Origin: Kitasatospora sp. NBC_00315
GTDB taxonomy: Bacteria > Actinomycetota > Actinomycetes > Streptomycetales > Streptomycetaceae
NCBI RefSeq assembly: GCF_041435095.1
Contig: NZ_CP108025.1
Span: 1,798,001-1,862,000 of the forward strand
Direction: 5' to 3'
Length of the DNA stretch: 64,000 nucleotides
The notes below the pieces were generated by a model that was given only the letters and a program-made list of their open reading frames with translations, searched no databases and was not told the origin of the DNA. The position numbers were made by a program, and so were the translations under genes. The first letter of the stretch is position 1. Every line of letters starts with the position of its first letter. Positions 9,250 to 19,300 of the stretch are shown in pieces.

Positions 9250-11265
9250 TCACCGGCCGTCGGGCGGCGACCAGGCGGCCGCGCACAGGGCCGTGGCCAG
9301 CTCCTCCCCGTAGCAGGACGCCGTCAGCCAGGCCTCGGTGAACGCCCGGTGGTCGTCGACCAGGACCCGCCCGAAGACGTCGCGCTGCTGGTCGCCGGCG
9401 CTCCCGGCCAGGGCGTCCAGCAGCAGCGCCGCGGTGGCGAGCCCGGCCGCCCGCAGGCGGTGACCGTCCCGCGCGGCGGAACCGGCGCCGACGGCCAGCA
9501 GGGCCAGCGCGCGCCGGCCGCCGGTGACGGCCTGCTCGACCCGGCGGGTCAACAGGTGCACGGGGGCCTCGACGGCGAACGGAGCCTCGGGGCCCCACGG
9601 CGGACCGGAGCCCGGACCCGACGGCGGACCGGACGGCGGACCCGACGGCGGACCGGAAGGCGGACCCGACGGCGGACCCGACGGCGGACCGGACGGCAGA
9701 TCGGACGGCAGATCGGCGCGCTGCAACCGCTCCAGGCCGAGGTTGACCCGGCCGGAGCGGTCCGCCGCGAGCGTGAGGGTGGCGCCCGGCGCGCCGGGGT
9801 CGGCGCCGACGGCCAGCAGGCGCAGCTGCGGCCGGGGTGCACGCTCCAGCCGGCCGATCACCCGCAGGCGCAGCCCCGGGCAGTCGGCGAGCAGCGCCAG
9901 ATTGGCCCCGTACGCGAGGTCCGGGTGGTCGTGGGCCGGGCGGAGCACGAGCGGGAGGCCGTCGCAGTCGGCGTGCGGATAGCGGGCCGCCGAATCCCCG
10001 GACGGGGCGGCCGCTCCGCGCAGCGTGACCTCCAGGAAGAGCAGGTCGCCGCCGGCCGGACGGCTGTCGTGCGGCAGGTCCGTCCAGGCCAGGGCCCGCG
10101 CCACCTGGCGCGTGACGGGCTCGGCCCAGAGCCGGTCGGCGGGCTCCGCCGTCCAGGGCGCCCCGCCGGCCCGGACGGCGCGCACCCCGGCGCCGGCGCC
10201 GAGACGCCCGGTGGCGGACCGGGTCGCGCCCTGGACGGAGAGGCCGGCCCGGGTGAACTCCCGGTGGCTCAGCACCGCGTCACCCAACCGCACCGGGCGG
10301 TTGGCGGCGGCCAGGGCCCCCGACGCCGCCGTGGACCGGTCCGCGTGCGGGGTGATCTCCGCGACCGTGCTCAGCCGGCCGGTGGCGTCCACCGCCCAGC
10401 TCAGCACACCCGCGTGGGTGGCCGTCAGCACGGGCTCGGTGAACAGGCCGTACAGCCGCAGCCCACCCGCCTCCCGGTAGGCCTGGCGGGCGGTGCCGCG
10501 CAGGTCGCCCAGGGCGGATCGGGGCGTCGCGGCCGAGCACAGCGCGCTCGTCAGGCCGAGCAGCTCGCGCAGTGCGTCGGAGAGGTCCGTGAGCCGGTGG
10601 TCGGGCTCCCCGGAGCGGGCCGCGCGCAGCCGGGCGACCACGCCGACGGCCTCGGCGCAGGGGCGGTGCAGGCCGACCAGCCGGGCCTGGTGCGCGGCCC
10701 GCAGCAGCTCCGCCTGGAGCACGGCGCCCGCACCGCTGATCCCGGCGGCGAGCACCGCGGACGCGCAGGTGTGCAGGCGCTCGGCCGCGCCGCTCTCCGC
10801 CCCGGTCAGCGGGACGGCCGTGCTCCCCGGCTCGGCGGCGTCGTCGTCGGTCTCGCCGGGTGCGCCGGGTGCGCCGGCGGCTTCACCACCGGGCTGGCCA
10901 CCGGATTCACCACCGGGCTGGCCACCGGCCTCGCCACCGACGGCGCCGGCGTGTCCGGTGGCCAGTGGGGCGACCGTGACGGCGGCCGCGCGGTGCAGGC
11001 AGGCGGGAGCGAGCAGACAGCCGCAGCGGACGTCCGCCGCGCTGCGGACGACCCCGCCAGGAGCGTGCAGGACGAGCAGGACGTCCTCGTCGACCTCGAT
11101 CGTCCAGTCGTCCCCGGTCCGCCCGACCGGCCGGTCCGCGAGCTTCTCGGCGGCTCCGTCCAGCCGTTTCCGCAGTCGGGGCGAGAGGGCGGCCACCACC
11201 TCGCTGACCACCTCGGGCCGGACCGGCGGCAGGGCCGGCTTGTCGAGTCCGGTCAGTACGGTCAT
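9250..11265 (-). CDS. SWIM zinc finger protein (YehQ-like)
   Basis: A 671-aa protein, last gene of the five-gene MoxR/VWA operon. An early SWIM zinc finger reads CGCLLAPACLH at residues 81-91, giving the CxCxnCxH ligand set (Cys81, Cys83, Cys89, His91). SWIM fingers bind nucleic acid or protein. The rest is long and helical with no catalytic motif I recognise; a Gly/Pro/Ser repeat lies about 150 residues from the end. E. coli YehQ is a SWIM protein in the equivalent gene set. The start ATG overlaps the stop of the VWA gene by 4 bp (ATGA 11262-11265), which implies translational coupling. Confidence 0.85.
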   Translation of the reverse strand: MTVLTGLDKPALPPVRPEVVSEVVAALSPRLRKRLDGAAEKLADRPVGRTGDDWTIEVDEDVLLVLHAPGGVVRSAADVRCGCLLAPACLHRAAAVTVAPLATGHAGAVGGEAGGQPGGESGGQPGGEAAGAPGAPGETDDDAAEPGSTAVPLTGAESGAAERLHTCASAVLAAGISGAGAVLQAELLRAAHQARLVGLHRPCAEAVGVVARLRAARSGEPDHRLTDLSDALRELLGLTSALCSAATPRSALGDLRGTARQAYREAGGLRLYGLFTEPVLTATHAGVLSWAVDATGRLSTVAEITPHADRSTAASGALAAANRPVRLGDAVLSHREFTRAGLSVQGATRSATGRLGAGAGVRAVRAGGAPWTAEPADRLWAEPVTRQVARALAWTDLPHDSRPAGGDLLFLEVTLRGAAAPSGDSAARYPHADCDGLPLVLRPAHDHPDLAYGANLALLADCPGLRLRVIGRLERAPRPQLRLLAVGADPGAPGATLTLAADRSGRVNLGLERLQRADLPSDLPSGPPSGPPSGPPSGPPSGPPSGPPSGPGSGPPWGPEAPFAVEAPVHLLTRRVEQAVTGGRRALALLAVGAGSAARDGHRLRAAGLATAALLLDALAGSAGDQQRDVFGRVLVDDHRAFTEAWLTASCYGEELATALCAAAWSPPDGR
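9596..9715. repeat. 12-bp coding tandem repeat in SWIM gene
   Basis: About eight copies of GGCGGACCCGAC or a one-base variant, drifting into GGCAGATCGGAC. On the coding strand it encodes a flexible GPPSGPPSGP linker. Confidence 0.85.
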
Positions 11266-14200
11266 CGGACCTTCTCCCCCACCCAGCGGGCCAGTTCGAG
11301 CGGACTCAGCGCCGCCACGGGCATGCCGGCCGCGACCAGCTGCCCGGCCACCGCCGTCGAGTAACGCGCCGTGCCGCTGTCGTCGAGGGCGGCGCAGCCG
11401 AGCAGGTGGCAGCCGGCACCGACCAGGGCGCGGGTACGCGCCAGCAGCCCGCCGAGCGGACGGCCCTCCTCGAAGTCACTGATCACCGCGATCAGTGTGC
11501 GGGACGGCACCGTCACCAGGCTCTGCGCGTACTCCAGGCCCGCCGCGATGTGCGTGCCGCCGCCGACCCGGACCTCCAGCAGCAGGCCGAGCGGGTCCTC
11601 CACCCGCTCGGTCAGGTCGACGATCTCGGTCGAGAAGGCCACGAAGTGGGTGCTCAGCGAGGGAACACCGGCCAGGATCGAGGCGGTCAGCGCCGCCCAG
11701 ACGGTGGAGGCCTCCATCGAGCCGGAGACGTCGACGAGCAGGATCAGGCGCCAGTCCGAGGCCGTGCGGGCCCGGCTGCGGAACACCGGCCGCTCGGGGA
11801 TGATCAGCGTGCCGCCGTCCGGGCCGGGCCGGGCGGTGGCGAGGTTGGCGCGGATCGTCCGGTCCAGGTCGAGACCGCCGCCGGGGCGGCGGGTGGGCCG
11901 GGGCACGCCGATCCCGGTCAGGGCCGGGCGAAGTGTGCTCGCCAGCTCCCGGGTCAGCTCCTCCACCAGGCGCCGCACCAGCGGGCGCAGCGCCGCGAGG
12001 CGGGCCTCCGGCAGGCCGCCCGCGTGTTCCAGCACGGTGCGCAGCAGGTCGACGGAGGGCCGGACGGCACCGGGATCGATCACGTCCAGGACGTCGCCGC
12101 GGCCGTGCTCGACGGCGGCGGCGAGGACCTCCTCGCGGATGCCCGGCCCGAACAGGGCGGTCAGCTCCTCCGACCACTCCCGTACTCCGGGGTACGGGGC
12201 CTCCCGGCCTCCGCCCCGGCCCGCGCCGCCGGGGCCGGATCCCTCCCCGCGACCGGTGCCGTAGAGCTCGTCGAGAGCGGTGGCCAGGCGGGCGGAGCGG
12301 CCGGTCGGGCCCCGGCTGCCGGGGCGGCCGAGCAACAGTCGCCAGCGGTCGGCGGGCGGCAGCACGCTTGCCCGGGCCGCACCGGTCGGCGGCGGCGGGA
12401 CCACCGGCGCCGGGGCGGCGACGCCAGGGGCGGCAGGGTGCGGGGCGGCGACGTCCGGGACGGCAGGGTGCGGGGCGGCGGGGGTCGGGTCGGCGGCACC
12501 CGCTGCCGGGCCCACCGGCTCGGTGAACAGACCCCGGCGCAGCAGGGCCCGGCGAGCGGCCAGGTCCGCTCCGGTCCAGGCGGCGAGCAGGGCCGGGTCG
12601 AGGGCCTGCGGCAGGGCGTCGACCCGCTCCCCGAGCCGCTCCTCGACCAGGGCCAGCAGGCGGTCCCTGGCGGCGGGGCTGAGGGTGTCGAAGCCGCCGC
12701 GCAGCGCGGGGAGGCGGTCCAGGAACGCGGAGTCGGGCAGCGCGGCGATCCGCTCCAGCAGGGGTGCGAGCACGGCGGGCGCGGTGGCCAGCAGGCTCTC
12801 GGCGGCGGTCAGCAGGCCGGTGAGGGCCCGGGCGAGCGTGCGCCGTGCGCCGGGGTCGGTGGCGCCGTCCACCCAGGAGGCGGCGCGGTCGCCGAAGGCG
12901 CCCGGCGGCTCCTGCCCGAGCAGCACCCGTACGGCGCCGGCGGCGCCCCGGATCAGCGGCGTGCCGCCGGCGGCCAGCCGGGCGAGCGCATCGCCCAGCC
13001 GGAGTCCACCGAAATCGTCGGCGCGGCGGGCCAGTTCGAGCAGCGCCCGGGCGTCGGCCGGGTCCTCGGAGCCGCCCAGCCCGTCCAGTTGCCGGACGGC
13101 GGCGGCCGTCAGCACGGCGGCCGTGGCCCCGAGGGCCTCGGACCGCTCGGCGCAGAGGTCCAGACCGGCCACATGACCGGCCGCCAGGCGGTCCAGCAGC
13201 CCAAGGGCGTCGAGGAGTTCGGGCAGACCGGCGCAGCCGGGCAGCAGCTCGGCGAGCTGCGCCAGCCGGGCGTCGGCCAGCTCCGGGAGCCCGCAGGCGG
13301 CGGCGTCGGCGAGACCTCGGACGGCCTGCCGGGCCGTGCTCCCCTCGCCCTCCGCCTCGCGCCGCAGCCGCTCGCGCAGCGCGCCCTCGGCGGCCTGCGC
13401 GGGGGTGACCCCGCGCAGCCCCGCCACCGTCAGCATCGCAGCGACGGCCGGGGTCCACCGGACCCGCCAGCGGGTGCCCACCGTCTCGGTGCCGCCCGCG
13501 CCGGAGCCGGTGACCGGCTCGCCGTACGGCACACCGCACGCCTCCAGCCGGTGCAGCAGCAGTTCGCGGCGGCGGTCCAGGGCGGAGCGCAGCGGGTCGA
13601 GGCGCAGCTCGCGGGGGGCGTGCTCGGTCCCGTCGGCGGGGCCGGGCAGGCCGAGGGTGTCGAGCAGGGCCTCGACCGCGGGCGCCAGGCCGCTGCGCGG
13701 GGCGGCCTGGGTGGCGATCCCGGTGCGGGAGCCGACCAGCACGAGTTCGAGGGCGCGGGCGACGGCCCGGCCCCGGCCGAGCGGCTCGCCCTGGGCCAGG
13801 ACGCTCTGGACGGCTTCGACGAGTTCGCCGCGGCCCGGGCCGGGCAGGCCGCGCAGCCGGGCGAGGTCGCCGGCCAGGCGCACGATCTCGCGCGCGTCGG
13901 CGGGCCCGGCGGGGTGGTCCTGCGCGCGCAGCGCCACGCAGATCCGTACGGCGGTGCGGGTGAGGGCCTCGGCGAGCCGGGCCGGATCGCCGCCGGCGTC
14001 CAGCACGGTGTGCTGCCACTCGGGATCGCGGATGCCCGCCGGATAGCCGGAGCGGGCGTCGAGCAGCGGGTAGGTGTAGGGGATCAGCGAGAGGACGAAC
14101 CCGCCGTCCGGGCCGCTGGCGCCGTGGGTGGTGGCGCCGTCGCCGGTGCTGGTGCCGTCTGCGATGCCGTCGCCGGTGGCGGTGTCCTCGGCGGTGCCGT

Positions 14201-15083
14201 CCCCGGTGGCGGTGTCCTCGGCGGCGGCGAGCAGCGCGGGCGCGTGGAAGGCGCCGACCACCGCGGCGACCCGCCGCCCGCCGGCCGTCGCCTCGGCGAG
14301 CCGGGCCCGCATCCACGCCTCCCGGCGCAGGTCGTACGGGTCGACGCCGCCGGCCGCCGCCGCGTCCCGGCGAAGTGCCCAGCCGACCAGCAGGGCGGCC
14401 CGTCGGACCGCCTCCGGGGTGGAGCCGGGCGCGGTGGTCTCGACCAGGCGGTCCCAGAGGTCCTCGTCCGGGCGGCCGGTCAGGCGGGCGCGCAGGGCGT
14501 CGGCCACCCCGGGACCGTCGGGCGCCCCGCCCTGCCGGTGCTCCGCGCGGGCCGCGAGCGGCAGATCGCAGGCGACCACCCGCACGCCGCGCCGGGCCGC
14601 CCAGCGCAGCGCCGCCAGCTCCGGTGAGAAGTCCGCGAAGGGGTAGAACGCGGGCCCGGTCCCGTCCGCCGCGCCGGCCGCCGGCGCGGCGGCCAGGGCG
14701 ACCGGCGCGCGGGTGCCCTCGTCGGCCAGCCACCCCAGCCACGGCTGGAACTCGGCGGGCAGCTCGACCAGCAGCACCTCCGGATCCGCGGCGTCCAGCA
14801 GGGCGGGCACCACCGCCGCGAGCGAGGGCGCGTGGTGCCGTACGCCGACCAGGTAGGGGCCGGGGTGGTCGAGGCCGGCGCGGGCCAGCCGGTGTGCCTC
14901 GGCCTCCAGCGTCGCGCGGTCGTGCCCGGACCTCCCGATCCGGTCGGCGGTGCCGTCGGCGGCGGCCGCCGCGCGGTCGTGCCCGGACCTCCCGATCCGG
15001 TCGGCGGTGCCGTCGGCGGCGGCCGACGCGCGGGCGGGGCCGGGGGCAGGACCGGGGACGGCCCCGGTTGCAGCCGTGCTCAT
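11262..15083 (-). CDS. DUF5682-VWA fusion protein (YehM + YehP in one chain)
   Basis: A 1273-aa protein. After a Gly/Ala/Asp-rich N-terminus, the region from residue 80 on (YLVGVRHHAPSLAAVVPALL, then EVLLVELPAEF) matches DUF5682, the YehM-type domain. The last 170 residues are a von Willebrand A domain: RLILLVDVSGSMEAS gives the MIDAS DxSxS near residue 1115, followed by GGGTH and SDFEEG. VWA proteins of this type work with a MoxR ATPase as metal-dependent adaptors. E. coli encodes the two halves separately, so this looks like a gene fusion. Start ATG 15083 follows the MoxR stop by 5 bp; its stop overlaps the SWIM gene. Several Ala/Pro/Gly repeats suggest flexible hinges. Confidence 0.88.
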   Translation of the reverse strand: MSTAATGAVPGPAPGPARASAAADGTADRIGRSGHDRAAAAADGTADRIGRSGHDRATLEAEAHRLARAGLDHPGPYLVGVRHHAPSLAAVVPALLDAADPEVLLVELPAEFQPWLGWLADEGTRAPVALAAAPAAGAADGTGPAFYPFADFSPELAALRWAARRGVRVVACDLPLAARAEHRQGGAPDGPGVADALRARLTGRPDEDLWDRLVETTAPGSTPEAVRRAALLVGWALRRDAAAAGGVDPYDLRREAWMRARLAEATAGGRRVAAVVGAFHAPALLAAAEDTATGDGTAEDTATGDGIADGTSTGDGATTHGASGPDGGFVLSLIPYTYPLLDARSGYPAGIRDPEWQHTVLDAGGDPARLAEALTRTAVRICVALRAQDHPAGPADAREIVRLAGDLARLRGLPGPGRGELVEAVQSVLAQGEPLGRGRAVARALELVLVGSRTGIATQAAPRSGLAPAVEALLDTLGLPGPADGTEHAPRELRLDPLRSALDRRRELLLHRLEACGVPYGEPVTGSGAGGTETVGTRWRVRWTPAVAAMLTVAGLRGVTPAQAAEGALRERLRREAEGEGSTARQAVRGLADAAACGLPELADARLAQLAELLPGCAGLPELLDALGLLDRLAAGHVAGLDLCAERSEALGATAAVLTAAAVRQLDGLGGSEDPADARALLELARRADDFGGLRLGDALARLAAGGTPLIRGAAGAVRVLLGQEPPGAFGDRAASWVDGATDPGARRTLARALTGLLTAAESLLATAPAVLAPLLERIAALPDSAFLDRLPALRGGFDTLSPAARDRLLALVEERLGERVDALPQALDPALLAAWTGADLAARRALLRRGLFTEPVGPAAGAADPTPAAPHPAVPDVAAPHPAAPGVAAPAPVVPPPPTGAARASVLPPADRWRLLLGRPGSRGPTGRSARLATALDELYGTGRGEGSGPGGAGRGGGREAPYPGVREWSEELTALFGPGIREEVLAAAVEHGRGDVLDVIDPGAVRPSVDLLRTVLEHAGGLPEARLAALRPLVRRLVEELTRELASTLRPALTGIGVPRPTRRPGGGLDLDRTIRANLATARPGPDGGTLIIPERPVFRSRARTASDWRLILLVDVSGSMEASTVWAALTASILAGVPSLSTHFVAFSTEIVDLTERVEDPLGLLLEVRVGGGTHIAAGLEYAQSLVTVPSRTLIAVISDFEEGRPLGGLLARTRALVGAGCHLLGCAALDDSGTARYSTAVAGQLVAAGMPVAALSPLELARWVGEKVR
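14913..15026. repeat. 57-bp tandem duplication in VWA gene
   Basis: Two copies of a 57-bp unit (14913-14969 and 14970-15026), identical except at the end. They add one extra 19-residue segment (ADGTADRIGRSGHDRAAAA-type) near the N-terminus of the DUF5682-VWA protein. The reading frame is kept. Confidence 0.9.
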
Positions 15084-15088
15084 CGGGT

Positions 15089-16312
15089 TCAGTCCTCCAG
15101 TGCCGAGCGCAGGTCCCACAGGGTGCGCCAGGTGGCGGCGCCCTGTTCGGCACGGCGGCGGACCGGGCCGTCCCAGTACCCGAGCAGCCGGGCGGCGTCG
15201 GCCGGGTCGTCCTTGCGGACCACGCCGATCAGCTGCCCCGGCAGCCGGTCGAGCAGCTCGCCGGTACCGGGGAGGTAGGCCGCCGAGACCCCGAGGGCGG
15301 TGGCCACCGAGACCGCCTCGGCGGTGCTCATCACGGTCGAGGGGCGCTCGACGTCCCACCCCTCGGTGGAGCGGCCGGTGCGCAGGTCGCGGAAGGCGGT
15401 GACCAGGGCCTCCAGCACCGCGTCGTCCACCGCGTACGCGGCGCCGGCCCGGGCGACGGCGGCGGTGGACTGGCGGCGGACCAGGTCGACCTCGGCGGCG
15501 AGGCTGCCGATCGGGCCCACCGTCTCGAAGTTGAAGCGGCGCTTGAGGGCGGCCGACATCTCGGAGACGCCCTTGTCGCGGAGGTTCGCGGTGGCGATCA
15601 GCGTGAAGCCGGCCGCCGCGTGCAGCTGCCCGTCCGGGCCTCCGGCCAGCTCGGGAACGGCGATCCGGCGCTCGGAGAGCAGCGAGACCAGCGCGTCCTG
15701 CACCTCGGGCAGGCAGCGGGTGACCTCCTCGACCCGGGCGACGGCGCCCGCCGTCATCGCGGTCAGCACGGGCGAGGGCACCAGGGCCTCCCTGCTCGGG
15801 CCCTTCGCCAGCAGCAGGGCGTAGTTCCAGCCGTACTTGAGCTGGTCCTCGGTGGTGCCCGCGGTGCCCTGGACGGTCAACGCGCTGGTGCCGCAGACGG
15901 CGGCGGCGAGCAGTTCGGAGAGCATCGACTTGGCGGTGCCCGGCTCACCGACGAGCAGCAGGCCGCGCTCACCCGCCAGGGTCACCACGCAGCGCTCCAC
16001 CAGGGAGCGGTCGCCGACGAACTTCTGCTCGATCGCCAGGCTGCGGCGGCCCGCCCTGAGCTTCTCGCCGTCGCTGCCCATCACGAAGGTGACGACGGCA
16101 CGCGGGGTGAGCAGCCAGCCCGGCGGGCGCGGGCCGCCGTCGTGGGCGGCCAGGAACTCCAGCTCGGCGGCGTACCGCTCCTCGGGCGGGACGACCTGGC
16201 GGTCGGCGGTCGCGCTCACGGCTCCGTCGGCGCCGGAGCCGGCCGAGGAGCGGGCCGGAGTGGTGGCAGGGGTGCCGGCCGGGGTGGCTGCAGGGGTGCT
16301 GGTGACGCTCAT
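15089..16312 (-). CDS. MoxR-family AAA+ ATPase (YehL-like)
   Basis: A 407-aa ATPase. After a disordered Ala/Thr/Pro N-terminus, the AAA+ core shows Walker A GEPGTAKS (122-129), a Walker B-like RVEEV (193-197), sensor 1 IATAN (239-243) and an arginine pair in ALKRRF (256-261). The Walker B has Glu where most AAA+ proteins have Asp. MoxR ATPases remodel or chaperone partner complexes using VWA adaptors; the DUF5682-VWA gene is directly downstream. The start ATG overlaps the stop of the 1699-aa protein gene by 4 bp (ATGA 16309-16312). Confidence 0.92.
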   Translation of the reverse strand: MSVTSTPAATPAGTPATTPARSSAGSGADGAVSATADRQVVPPEERYAAELEFLAAHDGGPRPPGWLLTPRAVVTFVMGSDGEKLRAGRRSLAIEQKFVGDRSLVERCVVTLAGERGLLLVGEPGTAKSMLSELLAAAVCGTSALTVQGTAGTTEDQLKYGWNYALLLAKGPSREALVPSPVLTAMTAGAVARVEEVTRCLPEVQDALVSLLSERRIAVPELAGGPDGQLHAAAGFTLIATANLRDKGVSEMSAALKRRFNFETVGPIGSLAAEVDLVRRQSTAAVARAGAAYAVDDAVLEALVTAFRDLRTGRSTEGWDVERPSTVMSTAEAVSVATALGVSAAYLPGTGELLDRLPGQLIGVVRKDDPADAARLLGYWDGPVRRRAEQGAATWRTLWDLRSALED

Positions 16313-19300
16313 CGGCGGCCCTTCTTGCGGGTGCTGGTCCGGAGTTCTTCGTAGCCGGGGGTGTCGCCCTCGCCGATCCGTCGCCAGGCGAGGGCGAACA
16401 GCTCGGGGACGGGCAGCCGGGGCAGGATCGGGCCGTGGTCGGCGGGGTCGTAGAGGCCCGCCTTCCAGGTCTCCACCGGCAGGCCCGGGGAGCGGGCCTC
16501 CCGCCAGCCGCCGGGCAGGAAGAGGCTGCGGCCCGCCCGGGCCCGCTTGGCCTCCAGGACCAGGGGGGTGGCGCCGAGCTCGGCGCGCGCCTTCTTCAGC
16601 CGGGCCGGCTTCCAGCCCGTCCAGCGGGCCACGTTGCGGTCGGTCGGGTCGGGCAGCGCGAGCAGCTGCAGGTAGAGCGCCGCCGCGTCCTCGCCGAGGC
16701 CGTGTGCCGCGGCGACCTCCGCCACCAGCGCGGGCACGCTGAGTTGCGGATCCTGCGCCCAGCCCGCCCCGCCGGGGCCCCGGTCCGTCAGCAGACACTC
16801 CAGCTCCTCCCCCAGGACGGCCTGCAGGGCGGGCGCCTGCGAGCCGAACCAGTAGCTGCCGGACAGGCCGGTGAGCAGCTCGAACAGCGGATCGTCGGGG
16901 CCGGTCAGCCCGGCGGGCCGCAGGTAGGCCCGCTCCAGGAGCCGGCCGCCGGGCGCGAGCACCAGGGCCTCCCCGCAGGCGACCAGGCCGTCGCTGCCCG
17001 CGCCGCCCTGCTCGGGCAGTCCCGCCCGGGTGCGCAGCAGCGGCGCCAGCGGCTCGCCCTTGGCGGTGTGCGCGAGGTCGTGGTCGAGCAGCAGCCCGGG
17101 ATCGGCGAGCCGCCGGCGCAGTGCGGTCAGTGCCTCGGGCAGCAGCGGGCGCAGTCCGTCCCCGTACGGCAGGTGGTAGGCCAGCCAGCGCAGCGCGTCG
17201 ACCGCCGCGGAGAGGCTGCCGCGGCCGGGAAGGGCGCTGTCGTCCTCGGCGGTGAGCTGCTTGTCGGTGCTCCCGTCGACCGTCCGCAGGCGCTGCACGG
17301 TGGTGCGGGCGAGCCAGGCCGTACGGGCCGGGTTGAGCATCTCCTCGATCGCCGTGACCTGCGCACCGGCGACCGTGGCCTGGGCTTCGGCGGGCAGGGT
17401 GACGATCCGTCCGATCCGTCCGAGCCAGAACTCGGCGCCGGCCTCGACGGCGGGGCCCTCGCTCCACAGTGCGGCGGGATCGGCGGGCAGCAGGGCGGTG
17501 CGCAGACCGGTGATGTCGGCGTCGTCGAGCGAGCGGATCCAGGCCCGGGCCGCCGTGGCCTCGCCGGCTCGGATGCCGAAGCCCTTGAGCTGTTCGGCGC
17601 TCAGGAAGGAGCCGTACCAGTGGAACAGGTTCGGTGCGGCGCCGAGCAGCAGGGTGGCCCGGATCCGGCCGATGCCGGTGCGCTCGCCGAACGCCTCGGC
17701 GGCCTCGGGGCGCCAGCGGAAGCTGCCGTGCTCTGCCAGGTGGGCGGTGAGTGCGGCGATCCGGGCGGCCATCGGCTGCCCGTCCACCCGCCGTTCGTCG
17801 TGCAGGGTGAACCCGGCGACCGGCCCGAAGGCGCCGGACGGGTCGTGGTCGAGCGCGAGCCAGTGCAGGCGGTCGCCGTGCGGGCCGTGGCTGGCCAGCA
17901 CCACGACCGTCCGCCCGCCCCGGCGCAGCACCTGGCCGAACCGCGCACCGGTGTCGGGGCGGCCGTCGGACCGGGTGGGCCGACCGGCCTGGGCCTCGCA
18001 CAGCGTGACCACGCGCAGGGTGTCGCCGGGATCGGCGAACGGGCCCCGGGTGAGTTCGGTGAGCAGCAGCGCGAGCGAGGCGCTGACCTCCGGCGCGGTG
18101 ACCGGGCCGGCGGCCGCGAGGGCGAGCGGACCGAGCCGGCCCAGCAGGTGGACCCAGCCGTGGAAGCCGTCGCCGCCCCGCAGCGGGAGCCGCTCGACGT
18201 CCGGCGCCCAGCTGTCCTCGGCCGCGGGAGCCGGGGCGGCGAGCAGGTCCGCGACGATGCGCAGGTTGGCGAGCGTGTGCCAGCTGCCCGAACCGGAGCT
18301 GCCCCAGGAGCGGCCGAAGCCGTTGACGCCGTGCAGCACGGTGGCGACCGCGTCGCGCAGCTCCAGGTCACTGCCGTGCGCGGGGCGGTGGGGCGCACCC
18401 GCGGAGGCCGCCCCGGGGCGCGCGGCGGCCTCGGCCTCGGGCTGCGCGACGAAGCGGGCGGCCCGGTCGAGGGTGTCGGTGGCGATCCGGGCGAGGCCCG
18501 CCACACCGGCGGCGAGCAGCGGGTGCCCGAGCTCCGGCAGGACGGCGGTCACGGCCGGGACGGGCACGTCGGCCGCCTCCCGGTTGCGGGCTATCGGACG
18601 GCGCACGCCCCGGACGGTGAGCCAGCGCTGCTCGGGCCCGTCGGCCGTCTGCGGGTCCGCCGGCCAGGCGGCGTCGATGAGTTCGGCCGCCTGGGCGTCG
18701 GTGACGCTTCGCAGCACCTTGGAGTCCTGTTCGTCGCGGGGGCGCAGCGCGTGCCAGTGGTCGCGCGGCGGCACCAGCGCGGTGCCCGCGGCGGTCAGGC
18801 CGCCCGGTTTTCCGGGGGTGAGCTCGGCGATCCGGTCGGCCGCGGTGCCCGCCCCGTCGGCGAGGCTGAGCGAGAGGCCGTTGGGCTCCTCCACCAGCAC
18901 CGGTTCGGCCCCGGCCGGCAGTCGTAGGCGGGCGATCGGGTGGCGCTGCGGGCGGCCGGTGATCCGCGGCAGAACCGCCGTGCGGCCGTCGGGGGTGGTG
19001 CTGGTCACCTGGTGGTCGCCGACCCGGATCCAACTGCCGAGCAGGCGGCCGTCGGTGCCGAGCGGGGTGTCCTCCAGCCCCGGCTGCAGGGGCAACAGCG
19101 AGGATGGGACGGGCCGCAGCTCGCCGGCCGCGGCGGAGGCCGCGAACACCGGTGGGAGCGAGTCGCGGCCGGTGGCGCCGGTGGCCGGGTCGTGTTCGGT
19201 CAGCACGGGCCGGCCGGCGACATGGCGCCGGACCCAGTGACCGGTGCCGTCGCTGTAGACCTGCCGTTCGACCGGCAGGCTGGTGTCACCGGCGTGCAGG

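Noticed and set aside
7642-11364. A 1240-codon plus-strand frame opposite the lipase maturation factor and SWIM genes
   Set aside because: It is antisense to two genes with clear family motifs, and its product is Arg/Gln/Gly-rich without any domain. Long antisense frames are normal at this GC content.
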